Made by a program: the position numbers and the translations under genes. A DNA stretch of 64,000 nt from Hedera helix (lineage: Eukaryota; Streptophyta; Magnoliopsida; Apiales; Araliaceae): positions 15,176,913-15,240,912 of the forward strand of contig OX359286.1 in the NCBI GenBank assembly GCA_947179155.2, written 5' to 3'. Positions 1 to 10,454 of this stretch are shown here, piece after piece (positions within the stretch are counted from its first letter, which is position 1; every line of letters begins with the position of its first letter). The notes under the pieces were generated by a model that was given only the letters and a program-made list of their open reading frames with translations, made no database searches and was not told the DNA's origin.

Positions 1-159
1 AGTAAGAACAAGGGACTCCCCTGAATATATAGCCTTTTCTCCTCATCTGCTAAGTTTGAGTACATTAAATAAACCTGAAACAAAACAAAAACAAACCAAA
101 AAATATTAAAACTAAAATTTACTACTAAAAATAAAATCTACTAAAAATAAAAAAATAAA

Positions 160-215
160 ATAAAACTTGGGTTGCCTCCCAATAAGCGTTTGTTTTAAAG
201 TCTCAGCCTGACTAC
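160..215 (-). other. Post-coding conserved hairpin box of element A
   Basis: On the minus strand, after the protease remnant, there is an AAACGCTTA-like box and a hairpin with arms TTGGG and CCCAA (167-171 and 178-182) around a six-base loop. The same box follows the coding region of C (35082-35097) and, with swapped base pairs, of B (24432-24447). The remaining 1-159 is A-rich noncoding sequence equivalent to C 34900-35060. Confidence 0.6.
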
Positions 216-282
216 TCCATTTTCTCTAACCTGGATTGAATTTATGCTTGATGAATTGTCTTGGAAGCCATGCCTCAACCAT

Positions 283-1020
283 TCACTTAACATTTCCTTG
301 AAAATTGAGACTCCCAAACTTGCGTACATCCTTCTCCCTCCAATAAAAGTGACCTTTCAACCCCATAACATCAACCCGAAAGCATTCTTCTTGACCACTT
401 AGAAATTTCATTGCATCAAATACCTTGAAGGTCACCTCTTCATCTTGAACTCTCATAGTTAGCTCGCCTTTTTGCACATCAATCAATGCTCCCCTTGCAG
501 CTAAAAATGGATGCCCAAGAATATTCGGTATATTTTTATTCTCCTCAAAATCTAGCACAATGAAATATGCGGGGAAGATAAACTTATCCACTTTCACAAG
601 AAACATCTTAAACAATCCCCTTTGGATAAGTAAACGACCTATCTGCCAACTGCAATATATATGGGTGGCCTTCGCTTCCTTCAAATCAAGCTTCTTATAA
701 ACTGATAGAGGCATTAAGTTTATGCTCTCTCCCAAATCACACAAACATCGATTAAAGAACTGGCTCCCAATGGTGCACGGAATGGTGAAACTACCGGATC
801 TTTCAGCTTCGGTGGTAACTTCTTTTGCAATATGGCGCTGCACTCCTTCGTAAGAGCCACTGTTTCGTAGTCACCTAGCTTCTTTTTCTTAGACAAAATC
901 TCCTTCACGAACTTTAAGTAGCTAGGCATCTGCTCTAATGCGTCTGCAAATGGGATGTTAATATGTAATTTCTTGAACACCTCCAAAAAATTTAAAAATA
1001 GCTTATCAAGCTTGTTCTTT
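283..1020 (-). pseudogene. Element A retropepsin-like protease, frameshifted
   Basis: Two overlapping minus-strand frames together resemble the Gag-protease of plant gypsy elements. The first (720-986) carries the lead-in MEVFKKLHINIPFADALEQM, SYLKFVKEILSKKK and ILQKKLPPKLKD. The second (283-843) carries GSFTIPCTIG, then CDLGESINLMPLSVYKKL, where family members usually read DLGAS. After that come FLVKVDKFIFPAYF, ILGHPFLA and DVQKGELTMRVQDEE. The frame changes near 795-840 by a small indel. The D-[LST]-G catalytic motif is present as DLG with an unusual E after it. Family knowledge says this enzyme cleaves the Gag polyprotein; here it is inactive by frameshift. There is no RT downstream. Confidence 0.8.
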
Positions 1021-1237
1021 TAAAGTCTTTGCGGGAATGGCATGGGTGGCACAAACTGATTCTGATTAGGATTCTCCATTCCCTTCTTTTCCTTTACCTC
1101 ATGCGTCTTAATTTCCTTTTCAGCGTCTCTATCATCTTGCATATCCGGATATGCCTTTTCGAATTTCCTCAATCAACCTCATGTAACTCCTTACCACTTC
1201 GTAGGGTCACAACATTACATTGTTCATTGCCTTCCCT

Positions 1238-2253
1238 TCAAGGATTTGTCACTGTATCACTTGGCAATGCACTTTGGGATTGACTATTTATGGCACTCGC
1301 AAGCTGCTCCATATGGTTGACAAGCTGTCCTATTTGATTCTCGAGATTACGAATTACAACTTCATGACTTTTCTTTAATAACACATTTTCCTCTAAGACC
1401 TTAGAAAGAAGTTCTTCCAAATTCGAATCCCTTGTTTGTTGTGGTGGAGGTTGATTTAGAAGTCTGGGTTGATATGATTGTCTTGGAGCATATGATTGAG
1501 CTTGATTATTTCTCCATGATTGATTGGTATGATTGCTCACCCCTGGGTGATAGTAATTTAAATTATTGGGTTGCTGCTACTAATTGTAATTTCCATTATT
1601 CTAAACTAATTCTAAGTTGATAGGACATTGATTAATTGAATGGTTCCCCACACATAGATCACAAACTACTGTCACGGCCTGAATATTTGGAACTTCAAAA
1701 GCGTCAAGTCTTTTAGTAATTAACATCATTTGTTCAACCATTGCAGAAATTGTATCATTCTCAATTCTCCCAACTGTCCTTGGCTGATTCACCCTTGCAT
1801 AAGGCCATTAGTAATCATTTGCTGCCATAGTTTCCAACAGGTCAAAGGCCTCATCTAAATTCTTCTCCATTAAAGCACTATCTGCAGTTGTATCAATAAT
1901 AGTTCTCGTTGTACTGAATAACCCATTATAGAATGTTTGAACTTGAAGCCACCTGGATATTCCATGGTGTGAACATCTCTGCAATAAATCTTTGAAGCGC
2001 TCCCACGCCTCATACAACAATTCTGAATTATGTTGCATGAATGAAGTGATGTCGTTCTTCATTTTTGCAGTCTTCGCTGGTGGAAAGAACTTCGCCAAGA
2101 ACTTTTGAGCCAAGTCGTTCCAAGTAGTAATAGACCCTGGTGAAAGTGAATGCAACCAACTCTTCGCCTTGTCCCTAGGTGTGAAGGGAACAAGTGAAGT
2201 CTTACAGCGTCATTCGAAACTCCATCATACTTGAAAGTATCACATATCTCCAA
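1238..2253 (-). pseudogene. gag: Element A Gag (capsid-like core plus zinc knuckle), broken
   Basis: Three minus-strand frames make up a plant gypsy Gag. The segment at 2253-2059 begins MEICDTFKYDGVSNDAVRLH. The frame then shifts to 2155-1808, with SPGSITTWNDLAQKFLAKFF, YEAWERFKDLLQRC and VQTFYNGL, the typical Retrotrans_gag signature. After a stop near 1800, 1792-1601 holds NQPRTVGRIE and a knuckle CDLC-VGNH-SINQC (C-x2-C-x3-H-x4-C), the spacing usual in Athila/Tat-type Gags. The segment 1540-1238 is a glutamine/proline-rich stretch followed by a likely coiled coil with ENQIGQLVNHMEQLASAI. The N-terminus between the primer site and 2253 is not readable as one frame. Stops and frameshifts rule out an intact protein. 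Confidence 0.8.
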
Positions 2254-2559
2254 AAAAACTCATAAGATGATCATTCAGATAATCATTGGGCAAATCCATA
2301 ATCTGCACTGAATTTTGGATCATCTGTATTGTGCCTGGTTTGATCTAAAAACTTGTAGCATGAATTGTAGGCCTAAGGATGGTAGATTAGATTTTAGTGA
2401 CTTGTGGCATCATATAGTCTCACAACAATTTTCAATCCCCGTCTTTCATTTAATCTAAAAAGGAAGTAAAAATTAAAATTAAAATTAAAATTAAATAAAA
2501 ATGTTTAAATTAAAACTAATTTGATTAAAATTAATATTGGCGACAATTATTAAATTAAT

Positions 2560-2577
2560 TCCCCAGCAACGACACCA
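2560..2577 (-). promoter_or_regulatory. Primer binding site of element A
   Basis: On the minus strand the 18 bases read TGGTGTCGTTGCTGGGGA, a variant of the TGGCGCCGTTGCCGGGGA primer site found in B. That site is generally assigned to Asp-tRNA in plant gypsy elements. It starts six bases after the LTR end at 2584. Confidence 0.8.
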
Positions 2578-3076
2578 AAAACTTGTTTGACTAATTTTAA
2601 ATAGAAATTAACACGTAAGTATACGCAGCCCATAAGTAATAAAATAATTAAGTTGAGTGTCGAATCCACGGGGAATTAAAAATAATTATTGTCAAATACT
2701 AATTTAATATCAAATTAATTTTATTTAAACAAATAAAATTAAATTATAAAATAAACTAATAAAAATGATTAAATCAAATTAAAAATACTTAAGATTACTG
2801 TGAGGACCCGAATCTCTGGGATTATTTTATTAAGAATTAATTGATAAAAATATCAAGGTTGTTTAAATTAATTATTATTTTATGTGATTTAAGGCATGTG
2901 AAGAGATTTAATTAGTAAATTAAATATGTACAGAGATCATGATAAAGTATGTTGAATTAAGATAATTGAAAAGTAAATAAATTGTTTAGAAAATAATTTA
3001 TGAGGAATAAAGGAATTTCAGGTAAAGGTACAATAAATTGTACAATTAAATTATTGTGGAAGTACAGAAATTATGA

Positions 3077-3284
3077 ATTGAAATAAGAATTGAATATTCT
3101 GACAGTTATGACCACTATGGTGTTATTCCTGTAAGTTATAGATATTAAAGAGGTAAAATATGATTATTATGGAATTAGTTGTGATTTATCAAGATAAAGG
3201 TATAGCAAGGTGCTATGAATAATATACGTATGATTATTACGGCAATTATGATTCCGAGGACGAAATCATGTTAAGGGGGAAGAA
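3077..3284 (+). other. D1 internal 3' remnant with polypurine tract
   Basis: This is non-LTR sequence between the truncated 5' LTR and the full 3' LTR. It ends TTAAGGGGGAAGAA directly before the LTR TG at 3285, which is the expected position of a polypurine tract for plus-strand priming. The upstream CCGAGGACGAAATC is the usual end of a chromoviral pol reading frame. Most of pol has been deleted. Confidence 0.75.
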
Positions 3285-3604
3285 TGTGAGGACCCGAATC
3301 TCCGGGATTATTTTAGTAAGAATTAATTGATAAAAATATCAAGGTTGTTTAAATTAATTATTATTTTATGTGATTTAAGGTATGTGAAGAGATTTAATTA
3401 GTAAATTAAATCTGTACAGAGATCATGATAAAGTATGTTGAATTAAAATAATTGAAAAGTAAATAAATTGTTTAGAAAATAATTTATGAGGAATAAAAGA
3501 ATTTCAGGTAAAGATACAATAAATTATACAATTAAATTATTGTGGAAGTACAGAAATTATGATTTTAAATGAGGTTATGTGATAGTGTAAAATGCATGAA
3601 TTAA

Positions 3605-3707
<103 letters not shown>

Positions 3708-5039
3708 GTTTAATTGATAATTATAAATGTTATTTATTATGGAAATAAAGGGATTAATAATTAAATTAATCCAAAGTTAAATAAAAGGGAATGAGGAAGT
3801 TGGTAAAATGTGAAATATTGATTTTAGATTATGGTGAAGGTTTAGAAGTTATTTAAGAGGAGAAAGGAATTTTATAAATTATATACTAATAAAGTATATA
3901 ATTTATATAAGAAAATTTAAGTAAAATGTTAATGGAATAATAATTATATAAATTATATAAGAATTATTATATAATTTATATAAGAGGATTAAAATGTATA
4001 AATTTGGTTATATAATTAATTGATAATTATGGAGGAAATTAAGAAAGGAGAATGTAAATATATAAATTATATAATATTAAATTATATAATTTATATATAA
4101 AGAAATTAATGTGAAATGTAAATGATAAAGAAATGAGAAAGAAATGAGGAAAAAGAAAGGTTTTAAATTATTAAAAATTATATTTATGTATAGTGGAATT
4201 ATTATGTTTTTTTATGAAGTATAATATTTTAAAAACGGGAACATGTTAGTGTAACATGTTGTCCAAGAAACGAAGTGAAAAATTATGAAAAATATTTTTT
4301 ATATGTTATATGATTTATCTTATGATTTTTGGAGGTATAAATGACCTCAGATAATTATATGCATGACGTTATGCGTGTACAAAATTTGTCAAAAAAAGTA
4401 CCCAAAAGGGTCTAAATATTATTGATAAATTATATTATGATTTTTAGTGAATTAAAATAAATATTTTATATTTGTTATATAAAATATTTATTACACGTAA
4501 AAATTACGTAATGTATTTAATTAATTGTTTACGCATGCTTTGGAACAATCCGGAAGTGGGATAAATTCGGTTAAGAAATAAGAAAGGCGGTGGACTTTTT
4601 GGCTTAGCCTTCAAATTAGTTAATTGTGTTAGCTATAAAAGAAAAGAAAGAAAAAGAAAATAAGAGAAGGAAAAGAAAAACAAATGAACACACACAAAAA
4701 CTCTCTCTTGCTCCTCCTTCCACCGCCACCCTCCACCATCGTATCCGCCATAGCCACCAAGAGGAAGAGGAAAATTGGTGCCTTCAAAGAAAGAAAGGAA
4801 GCTTTGGAAGGTAAAACAATTGAATTATATGATTTATTCATGTATTTTAGAGATAAATTATTATTGTGGAAAATTAGTAAATAATTAGAATAATTATTCT
4901 AAATAATTTTATGATGCATAGCTATAAATTATATGATTTTTAGAGTTGTTTTGTTGGGAAAATTATGTGCAAAATGGAGGAAAATTGTTGAAAGTTGGTA
5001 TACTGCTCGGCTGAAGAAGGAGAAGACAGAAAAAGGACA

Positions 5040-5415
5040 GGCCGCGCATTGCGTGCGGCCAAATTCTTCAGAAAAGCGGGCCAAAACGACGCCGTTTTTA
5101 GGTGCGCATCAGGGTAAGCCGCGCATTGCGCGGAGGCCAAAAACGACAACTGGAAACGACCCCGTTTGGCGTCGTAGGCAGGGGGCCGCGCGCCATGCGC
5201 GGCCACGCACGCTGTGCAATTACAAAATTGCCCCTGGCCTTTCTCGAAAATACCGAACGGGTCCCCTTGGCCTCCGAAATTACAGAAATGCCCCTGGAGT
5301 TTTCAGGAAATTCCAATTTTGTCCCTAAAAGTGCCAAAATTATGGGAATGCCCCTGGGCTTTCCGAAAAATTCCGGTTATGTCCCTAAGGGCGCAGAAAT
5401 GATGAAAATGCCCCC
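5040..5415 (+). repeat. GC palindrome array plus GCCCCTGG array in D1 LTR
   Basis: CGCATTGCG-type dyads are centred at about 5049, 5126 and 5195. They alternate with AAAACGACGCCGTTTT-type dyads centred at about 5090 and 5160. From 5222 to 5415 follow four diverged copies of a unit containing AAATTGCCCCTGG, TTTC-GAAAATTCC and TGTCCCTAAGGGCGC. The ORFs read across this region are GC-rich artefacts. Confidence 0.8.
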
Positions 5416-8215
5416 AGAATTAGTTTTTAATAAAATAAATGTTTAAAAATTGTTTAAAAATTATAAAAAAATTATAGAAAAATGCTAAAAATACATAAAT
5501 GATATTTGGGTATCATATTTAATATTTTTGTAAAAATATTAAATATTGGGGATTAATATTTAAATGTTTAAATATTAATCTAATAAGGTTAAAGTTTAGA
5601 AAATGGCTAAAATGAAAATGCGGACAACCAGAAATGCAAAAATTTAATCCGATGAGCCGAGTTGTCCGTATTGAAGATGATTGATATTAAGTTAAATAAA
5701 TATATTAAGGAACGAGGTTAATATAATTAACCTTATTATTTAATAATTAATCCGGTACTCTAAAATAAATCGTCGGGTATGGTTAATTACATTATAGATG
5801 ATATTAATTAATTAAATTAATATCATAAAAGGATAAATAATTATTATTTGATTATTTTATGATCATAGGTTGATCGAGTTAAGGTTTTGAGCTATTAATT
5901 GGACGTCAGGCAAGTTCTTCAGCCCTTTTATGTTAAATGCTTAACTGTTATGATATGTTAAAACTTGTCAAATACATAAAACTTATGTGTTATGTGATAC
6001 GTGAATAATATGACAACTATGTGTACTTTGTGAAATGATACGAGATATATGGCCATAGTAGATGCACAAGCACACGATGTATGACACACACCGAGCATAT
6101 TAAGATATGTGCTACGTGACGTATAAACTGTTGAACTTGCTGAGCCATTGTGCTCATTACTTGCATAATATAAACTTTTACAGGTAAAGAAACAAAATTT
6201 CAGGAATATCAAAATATATTAGAGATGGATTAACCCAAAAGGTGGTAAACGTAATTGTTATAGTTACAATAGTATAACTCAATGTGGATACATTTGCAAA
6301 GTTTGTATTGATGTGATATATGCATGTACAAATGAGATCCAGTCAGGGTGAATAGAGTTATATTATGAACTTTAATCATTCAAGATAGTTGTTATGCTAG
6401 AAACTATGGTATATTTAATTATGAATCACGAAATAAAGAATATTTGTATGGATATGAATGATATTAAAATTTAATACCGAGCTTTATGATACAAGAAAGA
6501 AAAGAAAAAGTAAAGGTTGCGATCCAGGGACTAGGATCACGATGTAAGGATTTTTAAATAACCAAATATTTTAATATAATGATTAAATCGAAAAAAAGAA
6601 AAATTTTATACCGAAAAATTTGGTAATTGATGTTTGTAATGTCAATTAATGGATTAAAGAAGGAGATTAAAGATTTATTAACGGACCGAAATTTTGACGT
6701 AAGGCAAATAATGTTTAATAAATATGGAATTTAAGGTAATAAAGTTTGTCGAATTTCGGGGTCGTTACAATTACAATTTTATTGAATGCTTTATTTAAAT
6801 CTTTTCACTCTCTTTTTAATTAATTAATTATATAGAATTGTTAACTAAGATTTCTTAGCTATTTATTAATATTTTTGAAGAATTAATAAAAAGATTTATT
6901 CCAATTAAGTTGCTATATTGCTATGCAAAATAACTTGAAATAAACTCATTAAAATTCAACTCTCAATAAAGTGACATGTGGCATATAGATATTTTTATCT
7001 TATACACTATTATGCTACTCTTCCTAGAAAAATAAACAAACTCGCATGTTATCATATCTAGATCTAATCCTAAAATTCATTTTTCAATTCCTTTTAAGAT
7101 ATCACAATTAATTACTGTGTAAATAATTATACATGAACACACAAAATATGGTAAATAATTCATATATAATCATCAATAATTAAAAAAAATAATAATTTAA
7201 ACTATGCATTGGGTTCAATTGTAATCTCAATAATAAATTAACTCATAACTAAATAATTAATTAACCATAAATAATTCAACATCTCAAAATTACAAAAATA
7301 AAAGAGAAAAGAAAAGAAATTAAATCTGTTTTTTGATATACATCTGTCACTCAGATCACAGTCTTCGATTACTGAATCATTCACGTTAAATATTTACTCC
7401 TAACTATGTTAAATAAATTACTCTCTATTATAACATAATATTATACTCTAATTTAAAGTTAACAACTGAAAACAAGAGTCTTATAGTATATTTATAGGAG
7501 TATCATAATAATCATAATCATAAAAGGAATTAAAATCTAATTTGGAATAAAAAATAGCTAAAAATCTCGAATTTGTTGCATTACCGTATAACCAAATACG
7601 GCTTTGAGCAGTCAATGTGCTACTGAACCCCCCACTTAAACGTGTACATTATAATGTTGTCGATCTGCTTTGCCAAAACGATGACGTTTTGATACTTGTG
7701 CTAGTACTCATGCCTGGCGCGATCGGCTACTCCTTCTACTAACATTGAAACAACACCGTTTCCTCCCAAATTCCTCACCCACGCGCATTGCACAGAAGAT
7801 CCTTGTCTTATGCCTTGAATGATGTCATACGATGCCCAACTACTTCAGCCTGAATTTCTGCGCGCACATGGTGTCTGCTGGTCCAGTTTACTTATTTACG
7901 GTTATGCCATCAGGTGTACCATAATTACTATTTTGCTATTGAACTGTTGTTAATTACGAAACTGCCCCTCCTTGTTACTTAATTACCATTATGCCATCAG
8001 TTTTGCTACATATTTACACTTGTCATTCCTTTTATATTTTCCTACAAAATAAAATATAAATTAATTAAAAATAAATACAAATAATATAAAAATACTAAAA
8101 ATAATAATAATGCATAAAATTAAATAAATTACCTAAAAACAATTAAAATACTTAAAAACTAACAAATAATTATGCCTAAAAATATATAATAAATAGGAAT
8201 AAAATCTAATTATCA

Positions 8216-9096
8216 TTAGTAGAGAAGACGTGTTTGTGTTAGAAATAGGATTGCGACCAGATGATGAATTGGATGAACATATGAGCAGCATGATTGTTAA
8301 ATGCAATTGGGTGTATTTGACTGAACAATCGGGGCCAACCATGGTATCAATAGTGAAAGAATTATATGCCAACACTATGATTCGGATAAACTTTATGGTC
8401 CAAGTGCGTGTCACATCAGTGTATTTTAACAGTTCCCCAATCAATTCATACTACAATTTGCCTGACCTCGAGGGTGATAATGAGTATAGTGAGTTTGATC
8501 ACAGTCTGACCCATGTGATTCAAAGTTTGTGCAAGCTAGATACTAAGTGGACGTTACGGCAAGGGACTTCAGAAGAAGTGAGCTTTCCACACATTTCCCT
8601 TAGTAGTTATGGAAAGGCTTGGTATAGTTTCATTTGAGCAAATTTGATGCCAACTAGGCATCAAAATGATGTCACCAAGGATAGGACGATTTTTTAAAAT
8701 ACGATCGTCGACACTTACAATATCAATGTTTGAAAGGTAATTCAAGAATTAATTTTAAAGTTTTTGAAAGGGAAGACATCTGGTGGTTTACCCCATGGTT
8801 CGCTCATTACGGGTTTGTGCCGACGGGTCGAAGTTCAATGGGAAGTGGATGAGGTGCTTCAACCACCAATGGTGGTTATTGATCATAATACAATTTCAAA
8901 ATACAAAGTCTGGGACGGTGGCATTTCTTATCCTCGGGGAGAAGGATTTATTATACAACCCGATCTTGAACTCCATGCACCAGAGCCCGATCACGTGGAC
9001 GAGCCTAATGAACCATTAGCTTTTGTTGCCATCTTAGCTGCTGTGCAAGGTCTTCGTCGGAAGGTTGATCGCCATAATTGCAAAATTAATAAATAA
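8216..9096 (+). pseudogene. Element E ORF resembling 'putative plant transposon protein' domain
   Basis: The frame beginning just after the A insertion reads VFVLEIGLRPDD, then VKELYANTMIRINFMVQVRV, PINSYYNLPDL, a WTLRQGT stretch and GKAWYSFI. After stops it continues with NLMPTRHQNDVTKDR, VIQELI, SLITGLCRRVEVQWEVDEVL and a basic C-terminus. From memory this order (EFYAN, VRG.V, PTSH..EVT.ER, SLITELC) matches the Pfam 'putative plant transposon protein' family (Transposase_32). That family is found in ORFs of plant gypsy elements, and its function is not established. The N-terminus was cut off when A inserted at 8215/8216. At least three in-frame stops lie at 8638-8760. I am sure it is degraded; the family name is less certain. 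Confidence 0.65.
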
Positions 9097-10454
9097 AACC
9101 AGAAAATTGATGTTGTGGCGGCACGGATAGATGTGGTGATGATGATGTCTCAAGTTTACTCGGGTGCAAGTTCTAGCTTAAGTTCTCCACTGCCAAGTAT
9201 TCCTGCCGTACTTAAGTCCCCTCAAGACTCTCCCGACGAGGAGAGTGACGACAATGCTTAATTGAATTTTTAGGGGAGTCCTCTGTTTTAATTCTTTCTA
9301 TTTTACTCCTTGAGGACAATGTCGTAAATAAGTTTGGGGGTGTTTGTATGCATAGTAGCATAGTATTTAGTTTCTTATGTGTTGCATTATGCATTTTCAT
9401 TCCATCATGAGTAGTTTGATAGTGTTTTATGTTCATGATATGTTTCATTTTAGTTACCTAAATAGAGCATTTGGGAAACGCTTTTGCATTTATACAGTGT
9501 GTTATGACTCACTCAAGCAATTGTTTCGATTTTAGTGATAAGAATAGCCTGTGACGATAACATGGTGAGTTAGTATATGGCTTAAGTAAGATGAATGATG
9601 ATTATGAGACTAATTCTTGATTATAGTTAGTATTTTCCAAACTTGAAAGCCCTGAACACTTTTGCGCACATAATCGATGTGTTAAATTAGTTAGAGTTGG
9701 GATAGGTGAAATGTGGTGCCACTAAACAATAAAGGAAAGTTTATTGATTACTTAAACAAATTTAATGAATAAGAAAAATATATGAGTGTAACTGCTCCAA
9801 TGTGCATTGGAAAAAAAATTGAAGTAGAGGAAAAAATGAAAAAATATGAATATAGAGCGAAGTAGTTGATTGAAGAATAATGTGTGAGTACAATGGACAT
9901 AAGCAATCTTGGTTAGTTTGTATCTATGACCTTTATTACTTGTACAAGTAAGGCTTAGGAGTGTCTTTACATTTAGTGTCTTAAAGTTAACTAGTTTGGG
10001 AGTCATTGGTGGAAAGTTTGCTACACAGGTAACTTTGAAAAGCCTAAGAGAGATGAACATTGCACATACTGAGGAGAAAATAAAAAAGAAAAAGAAAAGG
10101 AAAAAATATGAGCCGATAGTATTAATGTGTTAAAGTAATTATATAAGCGAGTATTGCACTCTTTAATGGTATTGAAACCCGATTAATTTATCTGACTTTT
10201 AACTGGTTTAATGCATTAAAATCACACACATGTAAGGGGTCAAGAGTTCTTTGATGCTGATTATATGTTGTGATATGGATTATACATGATTTTGAAATTT
10301 TTCTTTAGTTATTGCTGATGAATCTTTGAGGTTGGAATTCTATTAATTGTTTTGGAGCATAGCTTGAGTTTGTTGAGTCTGTGGTATTCTTTCCGTTTTA
10401 TCGTCTGTGTTTGGTTTGCTTAAGGACAAACAATTATTCAAGTTTGGGGATATT
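9097..10454 (+). other. Element E 3' noncoding region
   Basis: No coding sequence is supported here. The recognisable modules are: GAGGACAATGTCG followed by AAGTTTGGGGGTG (9312-9343), an internal PPT-like motif also present in C; a perfect hairpin with arms TCCAATG/CATTGGA near 9797-9812, followed by an A-rich stretch; a block at 9951-10068 shared with B 26020-26124; TCACACACATGTAAGGGGTC near 10224, shared with B and C; and TTTGCTTAAGGACAAACAA at about 10415-10433, directly upstream of the PPT AAGTTTGGGGATA (10440-10452). Confidence 0.65.

Noticed and set aside
4626..4884. Short ORFs in the CT/CCACC-rich part of LTR D1 (and the D3 counterpart) as a host gene exon
   Set aside because: Frames and starts are not conserved among D1, D2 and D3, and the proteins are low complexity. 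I treat the region as an LTR leader.
5098..5446. GC-rich overlapping ORFs on both strands of the D and I arrays
   Set aside because: All frames lack stops because the sequence is GC-rich and palindromic. There is no conservation of any frame among D1, D2, D3 and I.
8230..8637. Treating the 135-aa ORF as an intact gene
   Set aside because: It has no true ATG start (GTG at the A insertion border) and is only the middle of a longer domain continuing after stops to 9096.
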